Assembly (NCBI GenBank): GCA_020356085.1
Contig: CP070633.1
Span: 1,570,706 to 1,609,367 of the forward strand
Direction of reading: 5' to 3'
DNA from: Candidatus Coatesiibacteriota bacterium
Lineage (GTDB): Bacteria > RBG-13-66-14 > B26-G2 > WVWN01
DNA: 38,662 nucleotides
Position numbers and translations under genes: made by a program. Shown piece by piece: positions 8,372 through 16,800 of the stretch. The number at the start of each line of letters is the position of its first letter. Positions within the stretch are counted from its first letter, which is position 1. The notes beneath the pieces were generated by a model. That model saw only the letters and a program-made list of their open reading frames with translations. It searched no databases and was not told where the DNA came from.

Positions 8372-9490
8372 GTGGGACCCGGAAGGGACGAAATCGTACG
8401 TAGCTCCTTGGCCTTGGCGCGCGTCGCCGGCGTCGGCAGCGTTCTTTTCCAGCGGCTATACGACGCGTTCGGCAGCGCCGCCGCCGCGTTTACGCAGCCG
8501 GCCGAGGCTTTGGGGTCCGTCCCCGGCGTAACGGAGGAGCGCGCGCGGGCTATAGTTGCCTTCGACGGTTGGGAGGAGGTAGAGGCGGAGCTGGCCCGCG
8601 CGGAGTCCCTCGGCCTACGCTGCCTGGTCTGGGGGGAGGCGCCGTATCCGCCCCTCCTCGCCGCGATCTACGACCCGCCGCCGGTGTTGTACTACAAGGG
8701 GACCGTCGATCCCTGGCCGCCGGTGGCCGTAGCCGTCGTGGGTACGCGCCGGCCCACGGACTACGGCGAGCGCGCCACGGCCCGCCTGGCCGGGGAACTC
8801 GCGGAAGGAGGCGTGGCCGTCGTCAGCGGCATGGCCCGCGGCATCGACGCCTCCGCTCACCGCGCCGCGCTGGAGGCGGGTGGTTTTACGATCGCCGTGC
8901 TGGGCAGCGGCGCCGACGTCGTATATCCGCCGGAGAACGGCGAGCTGTACGAGGCGATTTGCGAGCGCGGCGTCGTCCTTTCCGAGTTCCCGCCGTCGAC
9001 GCGGCCGGAAGCGCCCCACTTTCCGCGCCGCAACCGGATTATCAGCGGCCTGGCGGCCGGCGTGCTGGTCGTGGAGGCGGGCGTCAAGAGCGGCGCGCTC
9101 ATCACGGCGGCCCTCGCCGCGGACCAGGGGCGCGAGGTCTTCGCCGTCCCCGGCAGCATCTTCTCGGCGGCCAGCGACGGCTGCCGTCACCTGATCGCCC
9201 GCGGCGCGAAACCGGTCGGGACGTTAGAAGAAATCCTGGAGGAGATCGCGCCGCAGTTTATGCCGGAGGCCGACCGCGCTCCCGCCGGGCCGCCGGCGCC
9301 GCCCCCCGACCTCGGGCCGGACGAGACCGAAATCCTCCCCCACGTGGGCGTGGAGCCGATTACGGCCGACGACCTCGCCGCTCGCGCGGGGTGGGACCCG
9401 GCCCGAGCCGCGGCGGCGCTGTTAAACCTGGAGATCGCCGCCTTGGTCGAAAAACTTCCCGGAAACTGCTATCGACGCCTTTTCGTATAG
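8372..9490 (+). CDS. dprA: DNA-processing protein DprA (Smf)
   Basis: DprA binds incoming single-stranded DNA in natural transformation, shields it and loads RecA. Of 372 residues, 1-60 form a helix-hairpin-helix/SAM-like region (ARVAGVGSVLFQRLYDAFGS, SVPGVTEERARAIVAF). Residues 85-295 form the Rossmann-like DprA core with VAVVGTRRPTDYGE, VVSGMARGIDASAHRAAL, VLGSGADVVYPPENGEL, SEFPPSTRPEAPHFPRRNRI and VVEAGVKSGALITAALAADQ, followed by VFAVPGS. The C-terminal 60 residues form the winged-helix domain (GVEPITADDLAARAGWDPARAAAALLNLEI). The GTG start sits at the predicted transcription start with no ribosome site, so the mRNA is probably leaderless. topA follows after 8 bp, a common pairing. Confidence 0.95.
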   Translation: MGPGRDEIVRSSLALARVAGVGSVLFQRLYDAFGSAAAAFTQPAEALGSVPGVTEERARAIVAFDGWEEVEAELARAESLGLRCLVWGEAPYPPLLAAIYDPPPVLYYKGTVDPWPPVAVAVVGTRRPTDYGERATARLAGELAEGGVAVVSGMARGIDASAHRAALEAGGFTIAVLGSGADVVYPPENGELYEAICERGVVLSEFPPSTRPEAPHFPRRNRIISGLAAGVLVVEAGVKSGALITAALAADQGREVFAVPGSIFSAASDGCRHLIARGAKPVGTLEEILEEIAPQFMPEADRAPAGPPAPPPDLGPDETEILPHVGVEPITADDLAARAGWDPARAAAALLNLEIAALVEKLPGNCYRRLFV

Positions 9491-9498
9491 GAATCTAC

Positions 9499-11745
9499 AT
9501 GGGTAAGAAACTGGTCATCGTCGAATCGAACGCGAAGGTTAAGACCATCGCGAAAATCCTCGGCCGGGATTACGTCGTGAAATCCTGCCAGGGTCACGTT
9601 ACCGACTTGCCGAAGTCGTCGCTCGGCGTCGACGTCGCCGACGACTTCAAGCCGACCTACGAGCCGACCGCGGCGCAGGAGAAGACCTTGAAGAGCCTCG
9701 CCAAGGCCGCGGCCGGCGCGGAGGTCATCTACCTCGCGACCGACCCCGACCGGGAGGGCGAGGCCATCGCCTATCACCTGGCCCAGCACTTGGACGGTAA
9801 GCGCGCCCGGCGGATTTCCTTCAACGAGATAACGCCGGAGGCGGTCCGCGCGGCCGTGGCCGAGCCCCGCGAGCTCGACCTCCGCCTCGTCGCGGCCCAG
9901 CAGGCGCGCCGCATCCTCGACCGGCTGGTCGGGTACCAGGTCAGCCCGGTTTTGTGGAAGAAGGTTACGACCGGCCTTTCGGCCGGCCGCGTCCAGTCCG
10001 TGGCCGTGCGCCTTATCTGCGAGCGCGAGGAGGAGATCGAGAACTTCGTCCCGGAGGAGTATTGGACGATCGGCGCCGAGTTCGAGGCCGCCTCCGGCGA
10101 ACGGTTCGAAGCCGCGCTCCTCTCCATCGCCGGCGAAACGTTGATGGCGCCGCGCCGCCTGGAGAAGTACGGCCGCCGGTTGGCCACGGAGAAAGAGGCT
10201 GCCGCCGAGAGCGAGCGGATTCGCGCGCAGGCGTTTAACGTCACCTCCTTCGAGCGCGGCGAAAAACGGCGCTCGCCGCCGCCGCCCTTTACGACGAGTA
10301 AGCTCCAGCAAGCGGCCGCCCGCCAGTTCGGCTTCACCGGGAAGAAGACGATGGCCGTAGCGCAGACGCTCTACGAGGGCGTCGACGTCGGCGACGGCGA
10401 CCGCGTCGGCCTCATCACTTATATGCGCACCGACTCGGTACGGGTCGCCCGCGGCGCGGTCGCCGCGTGCCGCCGGTACGTCGAGAAGGAGTTCGGCGCC
10501 GAGTACCTCCCGCCGAAGCCCCGTGCCTACCGCTCGCGGAAAGGGGCGCAGGAGGCCCACGAGGCCATCCGGCCCACCGACGTGGCGCGAACGCCGGAGC
10601 GACTTAAGGGAGTCCTCACGCCCGACCAGCTTAAACTCTACGGCTTGATCTACCGCACCTTCGTGGCCTCCCAGATGGCGGACGCGGTGTACGATACGGC
10701 GGCGGCGACGCTGGAGGGCGGAGACTACCTCTTCCGCGCCTCCGCTCAAGCGCTAAAGTTCCCCGGGTTCCTGCGCGTGTCGCCCCGCGACGACGTCGCC
10801 GAATCGACGTTGCCGACGCTAACGGTCGGCGAAGGCGTCGACCTCCGCGACGTAACCTCCGAGCAGCACTTCACGAAGCCGCCGCCCCGGTACAACGACG
10901 CCTCGCTGGTCCAGGCGCTGGAGGAGTACGGCATCGGCCGTCCCAGCACCTACGCGCCGACGGTGGCGACTATTATCGACCGCCAGTACGTCGAGCGGCG
11001 CCGCCGCACCTTTTACCCGACCGAGTTGGGCAAGCTCGTAAACGCGCTGCTCGTCGCCTCCTTTCCGGACATCTTCAACGTCCAGTTCACGGCGCAGGTG
11101 GAGTCGCAGCTCGACGCCGTGGAGGAGGGGGACGCCGCCGGGGAGGCGGTGTTGCGCGAGTTCTACGACCCCTTCGCCGCGGACCTGGCCCGGGCGGAGG
11201 AGGTTATGGACGCCGTCCGGGACGAGGCCTCGGAGCGGACCGACGTCCGCTGTCCGAAATGCGACGGCGTCATGGAAATCAAGTGGGGCCGGTTCGGCAA
11301 GTACCTCCGCTGCGAGAATTACCCCGACTGCGCCGAAACGATGAACTTCGAGCGGGACGAGGAGGGGAAGGTCGTCCCGGTGGAGCCGGAGGATACCGGC
11401 GAGAAGTGCGACAAGTGCGGCGGCCCGATGGTGATTAAGCGCGGCCGGTACGGCGAGTTCCTCGCGTGCGGCAACTACCCGGAGTGCAAGAATACGCGGC
11501 CGCTGCGGAAAAAGGTGGACGCCAAATGCCCGCAATGCGGCGGCCAAATGGTCCAACGCCGCGGGAAGCGGGGAAAGCCGTTCTACGGCTGCGAGAAGTA
11601 CCCGGACTGCGACTTCACCTCCAACGCCGTCCCCGTTAACGAGCCGTGTCCCAAGTGCGGCTCGCCGTACCTGCTCCGCGGCCGGAAATACAACCGGTGT
11701 CCGAAAAAAGAGTGCGGCTATCGCGCCGGCCGGGAGGAGGAGTAG
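9499..11745 (+). CDS. topA: DNA topoisomerase I (type IA)
   Basis: It relaxes negative supercoils through a transient 5'-phosphotyrosine link. The 748 residues begin MGKKLVIVESNAKVKTIAKI (Toprim domain with ATDPDREGEAIAYHL). GLSAGRVQSVAVRLICERE and the catalytic tyrosine at residue 308 in LITYMRTDS follow, then EAHEAIRPTD and YGIGRPSTYAPTVATIIDR. The C-terminus carries four cysteine zinc-ribbon modules from about residue 580 on: CPKCDGVMEIKWGRFGKYLRC, CDKCGGPMVIKRGRYGEFLAC, CPQCGGQMVQRRGKRGKPFYGC and CPKCGSPYLLRGRKYNRC. The frame is open far upstream, but that part overlaps dprA; the ATG at 9499 gives the conserved N-terminus. Confidence 0.97.
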   Translation: MGKKLVIVESNAKVKTIAKILGRDYVVKSCQGHVTDLPKSSLGVDVADDFKPTYEPTAAQEKTLKSLAKAAAGAEVIYLATDPDREGEAIAYHLAQHLDGKRARRISFNEITPEAVRAAVAEPRELDLRLVAAQQARRILDRLVGYQVSPVLWKKVTTGLSAGRVQSVAVRLICEREEEIENFVPEEYWTIGAEFEAASGERFEAALLSIAGETLMAPRRLEKYGRRLATEKEAAAESERIRAQAFNVTSFERGEKRRSPPPPFTTSKLQQAAARQFGFTGKKTMAVAQTLYEGVDVGDGDRVGLITYMRTDSVRVARGAVAACRRYVEKEFGAEYLPPKPRAYRSRKGAQEAHEAIRPTDVARTPERLKGVLTPDQLKLYGLIYRTFVASQMADAVYDTAAATLEGGDYLFRASAQALKFPGFLRVSPRDDVAESTLPTLTVGEGVDLRDVTSEQHFTKPPPRYNDASLVQALEEYGIGRPSTYAPTVATIIDRQYVERRRRTFYPTELGKLVNALLVASFPDIFNVQFTAQVESQLDAVEEGDAAGEAVLREFYDPFAADLARAEEVMDAVRDEASERTDVRCPKCDGVMEIKWGRFGKYLRCENYPDCAETMNFERDEEGKVVPVEPEDTGEKCDKCGGPMVIKRGRYGEFLACGNYPECKNTRPLRKKVDAKCPQCGGQMVQRRGKRGKPFYGCEKYPDCDFTSNAVPVNEPCPKCGSPYLLRGRKYNRCPKKECGYRAGREEE

Positions 11746-11749
11746 CGCG

Positions 11750-12682
11750 GTGGCCGAAAGCCACGCCCACTCCCACGACGCCGGCGGCCGGGAGGTCCCC
11801 TCCGGGAAGGCCGCGCGCCGGCTGGTTCTGGCCGTAGCGCTGACCTCCGTGGTCCTGGCCGGGGAGGTCGTCGGCGGCCTGTGGGCCGGGAGTCTGGCGC
11901 TGCTCTCCGACGCCGCCCACGTCTTCATGGACGTCTTCGCGCTGGCGCTGTCGCTCGGCGCGCTGTTGTTGGCGCGGCGGCCGGCAGACGACCGCCGGAC
12001 CTTCGGCTGGCATCGCGCGGAGGTCTTCGCCGCGCTGATTAACGGCCTGACGCTAATCGTCGTTGCCGCGGTAATTTTCGTCGAGGGGATAGAGCGGCTG
12101 GTCGATCCGACGCCGGTGCGGGGCGTCGGCTTGTTGGTTATCGCCTCCGTGGGCCTGGTGGCCAACGCCGCCGTCGCTCTCCTGCTCCGGCGGCACGTGG
12201 GCGCCGACATCAACCTCCGCGCTGCGCTGTGGCACGTCGTCGGCGACGCCGTCGCCTCCGTGGGCGTAATCGTCGGCGCCGTCGTTGTGATCCTGACCGG
12301 GTGGTACGTCGTCGACCCGATATTGGCGCTCGCCATCGGCTGCCTGCTCTTCTGGGGCGCGGGGCGCGTGGTGCGGGACGCCGTACGGATCCTCTTGGAG
12401 GGGACGCCGCCCGGCATTAAACCGCGGGAGGTGGCCGCGGCGCTGGCGGGGGTGGAGGGCGTAACGTCGGTCCACGACCTCCACATCTGGGCGCTCTGCT
12501 CGCACATCACCAACCTGTCGGCGCACCTCGTCGTGTGCGAGGGCGCCGGGGAGGAGGCGCGCCGCGCCGCCGAGACAACCTTGGCCGAGGAATATCACAT
12601 CAAACACACGACGCTCCAGCTCGAGGAGGAACCCTGCGAGACCGGGGCGGACGAGGTTTTCTGCGAAAAGTTGAACCATTAG
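11750..12682 (+). CDS. Cation diffusion facilitator (CDF) zinc/cobalt-type efflux transporter
   Basis: 310 residues with six predicted membrane helices and a C-terminal cytoplasmic domain. The N-terminus is histidine-rich (ESHAHSHD). The transmembrane metal site is seen in LLSDAAHVFMDVFALALSLG (helix 2, Asp/His and Asp) and NLRAALWHVVGDAVASVGVI (helix 5, His and Asp). The HxxxD pairs suggest Zn(II) selectivity as in CzcD/ZitB. The C-terminal domain has VEGVTSVHDLHIWALCSHITNLSAHLVV, the usual CDF ferredoxin-like dimer domain with metal-binding histidines. The GTG start is 4 bp after topA, so it sits within the same operon. Confidence 0.93.
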   Translation: MAESHAHSHDAGGREVPSGKAARRLVLAVALTSVVLAGEVVGGLWAGSLALLSDAAHVFMDVFALALSLGALLLARRPADDRRTFGWHRAEVFAALINGLTLIVVAAVIFVEGIERLVDPTPVRGVGLLVIASVGLVANAAVALLLRRHVGADINLRAALWHVVGDAVASVGVIVGAVVVILTGWYVVDPILALAIGCLLFWGAGRVVRDAVRILLEGTPPGIKPREVAAALAGVEGVTSVHDLHIWALCSHITNLSAHLVVCEGAGEEARRAAETTLAEEYHIKHTTLQLEEEPCETGADEVFCEKLNH

Positions 12683-12706
12683 CGGCGCCGCCTCGGCGCC
12701 GTCGTT

Positions 12707-14209
12707 ATGGCCGCCGATAAAAAGCCTACGATCGACCGTCGTTCGGACCTCCTCGCCGCGGAGGTCTTTTTATCGCCGCCCCCGCCCGCGGCGGCGGGCG
12801 AGCTGCGCGCCGCCCTCTGTTACCCGAACAGCTACCGCGTCGGCATGGCCAGCCTCGGCTTCCAGCTCGTCTGGGGAGCAGCCGCCTCCCACCCGGCCTT
12901 CGCCGTCGAGCGGTATTTCGCGAGCTACGCCGGCCGCGCGCCGCGGGGGCTGGTACCGAATCCTCGGGGGCTCGAACGCGGGACGCCGCTGGCGGAGGCC
13001 GACGTGATCGCGTTCGCCGCGTACTACGAACCGGACTATTTGCGCCTTTACGGCATGTTGCAGGGCGGGGGCGTGCGGCCCTGGGCCGCGGAACGCGGCG
13101 AATATGACCCGTTCGTCGTCGTGGGGGGGCCGGCCGCGACGGCCAACGCCGAGCCGGTAGCGCCCTTCGCCGACGCCGTCGTCCTCGGCGACGCGGAGGA
13201 GGCGTGGCCCGCTCTCCTGGAGGCGGTGGCGGCGCACGCCGGCGCGCCTCGCCGCGCGGTCTTGCGGGAGTTCGCGGGAATCGCCGGCGTCTATGTCCCC
13301 TCCCTCTACAAAGCGCTCTACGGCGCGCCGGGGTCGCCGGTCGCGATCGCACCGAAGGCGGAGGCGCCGCCGTACCCCTCAATTACCCGCTTGGGCGACC
13401 TCTCGCCTTACCGCGGCGGTTCGTGGATCGCCACCTCCCACGCCGAATTCGGCAAACTCCTCTTGCTGGAGCCGATTCGGGGGTGCGGCCGGGGCTGCGC
13501 GTTCTGCGAGACGACCGTGATAAGTTCGCCGCCGCGCGAACGGCGTCTGGAGTCCTTAGAACCGCTGGTGGAGGAGGCGGCCGGCGTCGTAAAGAAGGTG
13601 GGCCTGGTCGGCGCGGCCGTGGCGGATTACAACGCCGTCGGGCCGCTGGCGCGGGACGTCGTCGAGCGGGGGATGCTGCTGAGCGTGAGTTCCCTCGCGC
13701 TCGCCTCGCCGGGGACGACGGAACTCCTGCAGGCGCTGGGCGCTTCCGGCCAGCGGGGGGTCGCGCTGGCGCCGGAGGCGGCGACGGAGGAGGGGCGGGC
13801 GCGCCTCGGCAAGCCGCTCCCGCCCGGACGGCTGGAGGCGGCGTTGGAGGAGGCCGCGACGGCCGGCCTGTCGAAAATCAAGCTGTATTATGTAGTGGGC
13901 GCTCCCGGCGAGACGAAGGCGGAGGTCGCGGCGATCGGCGAGGAGCTGGCGCGGCTGAACGGCCGCTTCCGGACGCTGACGCTGGAGGCGCGCGTAAATC
14001 CGCTCGTGCCGAAGCCGCGGACGCCGCTGGCGGCGGCGGCGCTCCTCTCCCGCGCCGATTTCCGGCGGCTCCTCGGCGTAATAAAAGCGAAGGCCCGCGG
14101 CGCAAAGGTCGTGGGCGGAAGCTGGCGGGAGGCTAAGTTGCAGGCCGATTTGGGAAAAGGCGACCGCACCGCGGCGCGCTGGATCGCGCACGCCGCGGAA
14201 AGGGCGTAG
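12707..14209 (+). CDS. B12-binding-domain-like radical SAM protein
   Basis: 500 residues. The N-terminal 170 residues contain ALCYPNSYRVGMASLGFQLVW and FVVVGGPAATANAEPVAPFADAVVLGDAEE, typical of radical SAM proteins with a cobalamin-binding-like Rossmann domain. The radical SAM core carries the cluster motif GCGRGCAFCETT (C-X3-C-X2-C) near residue 265, followed by GLVGAAVADYNAVGPL, ALAPEAATEEGRARLGKPLP and LYYVVGAPGETKAEV. It resembles the TIGR03960-type group of uncharacterised radical SAM proteins, from memory. The substrate is unknown. The gene begins 24 bp after the CDF gene and ends the dprA operon; no clear terminator follows. Confidence 0.88.
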   Translation: MAADKKPTIDRRSDLLAAEVFLSPPPPAAAGELRAALCYPNSYRVGMASLGFQLVWGAAASHPAFAVERYFASYAGRAPRGLVPNPRGLERGTPLAEADVIAFAAYYEPDYLRLYGMLQGGGVRPWAAERGEYDPFVVVGGPAATANAEPVAPFADAVVLGDAEEAWPALLEAVAAHAGAPRRAVLREFAGIAGVYVPSLYKALYGAPGSPVAIAPKAEAPPYPSITRLGDLSPYRGGSWIATSHAEFGKLLLLEPIRGCGRGCAFCETTVISSPPRERRLESLEPLVEEAAGVVKKVGLVGAAVADYNAVGPLARDVVERGMLLSVSSLALASPGTTELLQALGASGQRGVALAPEAATEEGRARLGKPLPPGRLEAALEEAATAGLSKIKLYYVVGAPGETKAEVAAIGEELARLNGRFRTLTLEARVNPLVPKPRTPLAAAALLSRADFRRLLGVIKAKARGAKVVGGSWREAKLQADLGKGDRTAARWIAHAAERA

Positions 14210-14245
14210 CCGACCGGGAGCTTCCGCCCCGAGGGGATTTTACCC

Positions 14246-14274
14246 TTGAAATATACGGCCCGCGGTGGTAATTT
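14246..14274 (+). promoter_or_regulatory. Promoter of the protease-YbjN-NfeD-SPFH-pyr gene run
   Basis: TTGAAA (14246-14251), 17 bp, TAATTT (14269-14274), giving a leader of about 45 nt. No further promoter or terminator is obvious until 19641, so seven genes may share it. Confidence 0.65.
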
Positions 14275-14325
14275 CGGCGTACTCGGCGCCGCCGGCGCCC
14301 CTCCCCGAAAGAAGGCGAGTATAGA

Positions 14326-15090
14326 GTGACGGTTCCACTTTCGTTACCGGTTATGGTCGACCAGGTTCGGGCCTCGGTCGTTAGCGTGGAGGCGCCCGAC
14401 GGGACCGGGACCGGGTTCGTCGTGGACTCGCGCGGCCTAATCGTTACGAACCGCCACGTCGTGGGGATGGCGCCGGAGGTCAAGTTGAAGACGGCGGACG
14501 AGAACTCGCTTACGGGCCTCGTTATCCGCGCCGACGCGAACGTCGACTACGCGCTCGTGCGGGCCGATCTGCCGGGGGCCACGCCGATCCCGTGGAACGA
14601 CGAGCCGGTCCGGGAGGGGATGACCGTCGTCGCCATCGGCCACCCGCTCGGCTACGATTTTACCGTGACGAAGGGAATCGTGAGCGCGGCGCGGCGCCTC
14701 ATCCACGGCGTCGAGTACATCCAGACCGACGTCCCGATCAACCCCGGGAACAGCGGCGGGCCGCTCCTCGACGAGGAGGGGGAGGCCCTCGGCGTCAACA
14801 CCTGGGTCCGGAGCGACGCCCAGAACATCGGCTTTGCCATCCCGGTCCGGTATATCCAAGAGGTTTTGGCCGAAGTAGAACCCAAACTCGCCGACTGGGA
14901 GACGAGATATTATTGCCCGTTGTGCGGGTTTTTAAACGAGAAACGCGGGAAGTACTGCGAGAGCTGCGGCCGGCGCCTCGAAGATCCGAAAACCGAAACC
15001 GAGGAACGCGCGTGCCACGCGTGCCAAACGCCCAACCCCGTGCGGGCGCAGTTTTGCAAGAAGTGCGGCGCCGCGCTCGCCGCGCCGTAA
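14326..15090 (+). CDS. Cytoplasmic trypsin-like (HtrA-type) serine protease with two C-terminal zinc ribbons
   Basis: 254 residues from GTG at 14326. Residues 10-185 are a chymotrypsin-fold protease: GTGFVVDSRGLIVTNRHVV (catalytic His), ADANVDYALVRAD (Asp) and QTDVPINPGNSGGPLLDEEG (Ser). There is no signal peptide and no PDZ domain, unlike periplasmic DegP/DegS. Instead the C-terminus carries two C-X2-C pairs twice: CPLCGFLNEKRGKYCESCG and CHACQTPNPVRAQFCKKCG, the double zinc-ribbon type. This domain order is unusual and suggests cytoplasmic proteolysis with zinc-dependent protein contacts. It starts the run that continues with YbjN and the NfeD/SPFH pair. NfeD relatives cooperate with proteases in other systems, so a membrane quality-control link is an inference. 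Confidence 0.9.
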   Translation: MTVPLSLPVMVDQVRASVVSVEAPDGTGTGFVVDSRGLIVTNRHVVGMAPEVKLKTADENSLTGLVIRADANVDYALVRADLPGATPIPWNDEPVREGMTVVAIGHPLGYDFTVTKGIVSAARRLIHGVEYIQTDVPINPGNSGGPLLDEEGEALGVNTWVRSDAQNIGFAIPVRYIQEVLAEVEPKLADWETRYYCPLCGFLNEKRGKYCESCGRRLEDPKTETEERACHACQTPNPVRAQFCKKCGAALAAP

Positions 15091-15103
15091 CGAGGAGCGA
15101 ATT

Positions 15104-15562
15104 ATGGCGGAAGAGACCCCCCAAGCGAAGCCCGGCGATTTGAAACCGTATTACGATATTATCCACCAGGTAATATCGAAGCTCGGATTGGACCCGAAGG
15201 AATGTTACAAGGAGGAGGGCCGGTACTGGAGCTTATGCAAGGGCTCGGCCGACGTCTTCATCACCTTGTTCATCCTCGGCGAGGGCGAGGAGGCCGAATG
15301 GTACGTGGAGTTCTCCTCGCCGCTCATGAAGATCCCCTCCACCAACCTGCTGCCGTTCTACCGCCGCCTGCTGGAGGAGAACGCGAAGTGGGTCGCGACG
15401 CGGTTCTCGCTCCGCGAAGACACCGTATGGTTGGATACGACCCGCGAGCTCGCGGGGATAGACTACGACGAATGCTACCGTTCGCTGACGCGCATCGGCG
15501 AGGTGGCCGACCAGCTCGACGACGAGCTGCGCGCCGAGTTCGTCGGCGAGGAGGGCTCGTAA
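15104..15562 (+). CDS. YbjN-domain protein
   Basis: 152 residues, no signal peptide, acidic. The middle holds CYKEEGRYWSLCKGSADVFI, WYVEFSSPLMKIPSTNLLPF, YRRLLEENAKWVATRFSL and DTVWLDTTRELAGIDYDEC, matching the YbjN/type III secretion chaperone-like fold with its conserved sequence of strand, helix LL--N, and later strand. The C-terminal helix DDELRAEFVGEEG is acidic. Members bind other proteins and modulate them; no enzyme activity is expected. The gene lies 13 bp after the protease gene and 7 bp before the NfeD-like gene, so it probably acts with them. Confidence 0.8.
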   Translation: MAEETPQAKPGDLKPYYDIIHQVISKLGLDPKECYKEEGRYWSLCKGSADVFITLFILGEGEEAEWYVEFSSPLMKIPSTNLLPFYRRLLEENAKWVATRFSLREDTVWLDTTRELAGIDYDECYRSLTRIGEVADQLDDELRAEFVGEEGS

Positions 15563-15569
15563 CGCAATC

Positions 15570-15794
15570 ATGGCCGGGCCGCGCAGAACCAACGTCGAGG
15601 CGCTAATCGGCCTGAAGGGGGTCGTTATCGACGAGGTGGCGCCCCTCAAGTACGGCCGCGTCAAGGTGCGCGGCGAGGATTGGGCCGCGATCCCGGCCGC
15701 CGAGGTCTCGATTCCGGCCGGCGCCGTCGTGATCGTCCAGGGGTATGAGGGCGTGAAGCTGATCGTAGCGGAGGTGGATTCGAACAATGCTTGA
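15570..15794 (+). CDS. NfeD-like OB-fold protein (soluble domain only)
   Basis: 74 residues. The sequence has the NfeD C-terminal OB-fold pattern: LIGLKGVVIDEVAPLKYGRVKV, GEDWAAIP and IPAGAVVIVQGYEGVKLIVAEV. Usual NfeD proteins have membrane helices before this domain and often a ClpP-class protease domain; this one is only the OB domain. It overlaps the SPFH gene by 8 bp, the classical NfeD-SPFH operon arrangement, and likely binds that protein at the membrane. Confidence 0.88.
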   Translation: MAGPRRTNVEALIGLKGVVIDEVAPLKYGRVKVRGEDWAAIPAAEVSIPAGAVVIVQGYEGVKLIVAEVDSNNA

Positions 15795-16800
15795 GTTAAC
15801 GGCACTTGGGTGGTGCGTGTTACTGGCGGCGGCGGGGGCCGGCTTCGTCGTCTTCCTGATTATCATGCGGAGCTTCCGGATCGTCCGCCAGGCGGAGGCC
15901 CTCGTCGTCGAGCGGTTGGGGAGGTACAACCGTACGATGGACAGCGGCCTGCGCCTCTTGATTCCCCTTGTCGAAAAACCGCGCCACGTGAATTGGCGCT
16001 ACCGCGACCCGCAGGGCCGGTCTTACTTCCGCGACGTCTACCGGATCCCGCTGCGGGAGACGGTCTACGACTTTCAACCGCAAAACGTCATTACGCGCGA
16101 CAACGTCATCACCGAGATCAACGGCCTGCTGTATTTCCAGATCACCGACCCGGTCAGCGCCATTTACGAGGTCGAGAATTTGCCGGTGGCCATCGAGAAG
16201 CTGACGCAGACCAGCCTCCGGAACATCTGCGGCGAGATGGACCTCGACGAGATGCTGACCTCCCGCGACGTCATCAATACGAAGCTGAAGGCGATTCTGG
16301 ACGAGGCCTCCGACAAGTGGGGCGTCAAGGTAAACCGCGTCGAGATCCAGGACATCAGCCCCCCGGGCGATATCCTCCAGGCGATGGAGAAGCAGATGCG
16401 CGCGGAGCGCGAGCGCCGCGCCGTCGTCTTGGAGGCGGAGGGGGCGAAGCAGTCGGCCGTCCTCCGGGCGGAGGGCGAGCGCGAGGCCCGGATCCGCCGC
16501 GCGGAGGGTGAGAAAAAGGCCGCCATCCTCGGCGCGGAGGGCGAAGCCCAAGCCCGGCTTAAAGTCGCCGACGCGGAGGCGCAGGCGCTGCAAATGGTGG
16601 GGAAGGCGCTGGCCAAGGTCAGCGACCCCGCCCAGTACTTAGTGGCCGTCCGTTATATCGAGGCCTTAAAGGACATTACCAGCGGCGCCGGGAACAAGTT
16701 GGTCTTCATGCCGTACGAGGCGCAAGGGTTGATTGCGAGCGTCGGCGCCCTCAAGGAGCTGTTCAAGGAGGGCGGCGGGGGAAAAGGCGATGGTCGATAA
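15787..16800 (+). CDS. SPFH/Band 7 protein (slipin/QmcA-type)
   Basis: 337 residues. One N-terminal membrane helix (residues 5-27) precedes the SPFH domain with RIVRQAEALVVERLGRYNRTMDSGLRLLIP, VYDFQPQNVITRDNVITEI, LYFQITDPVSAIYEVEN, RNICGEMDLDEMLTSRD and KVNRVEIQDISPPGDILQAM. A long charged coiled coil (AEGEREARIRRAEGEKKAAI) and FMPYEAQGLIASVGALKELF close the protein. SPFH proteins oligomerise into membrane microdomain cages and recruit proteases. The NfeD-like partner overlaps upstream, and pyrR starts inside its last codons, so the group is one transcription unit. Confidence 0.93.
   Translation: MLELTALGWCVLLAAAGAGFVVFLIIMRSFRIVRQAEALVVERLGRYNRTMDSGLRLLIPLVEKPRHVNWRYRDPQGRSYFRDVYRIPLRETVYDFQPQNVITRDNVITEINGLLYFQITDPVSAIYEVENLPVAIEKLTQTSLRNICGEMDLDEMLTSRDVINTKLKAILDEASDKWGVKVNRVEIQDISPPGDILQAMEKQMRAERERRAVVLEAEGAKQSAVLRAEGEREARIRRAEGEKKAAILGAEGEAQARLKVADAEAQALQMVGKALAKVSDPAQYLVAVRYIEALKDITSGAGNKLVFMPYEAQGLIASVGALKELFKEGGGGKGDGR

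Noticed and set aside
8569-9498. Long open frame upstream of topA
   Set aside because: It overlaps dprA in another frame and has no similarity to topoisomerases. The conserved start MGKKLVIVES is at 9499.
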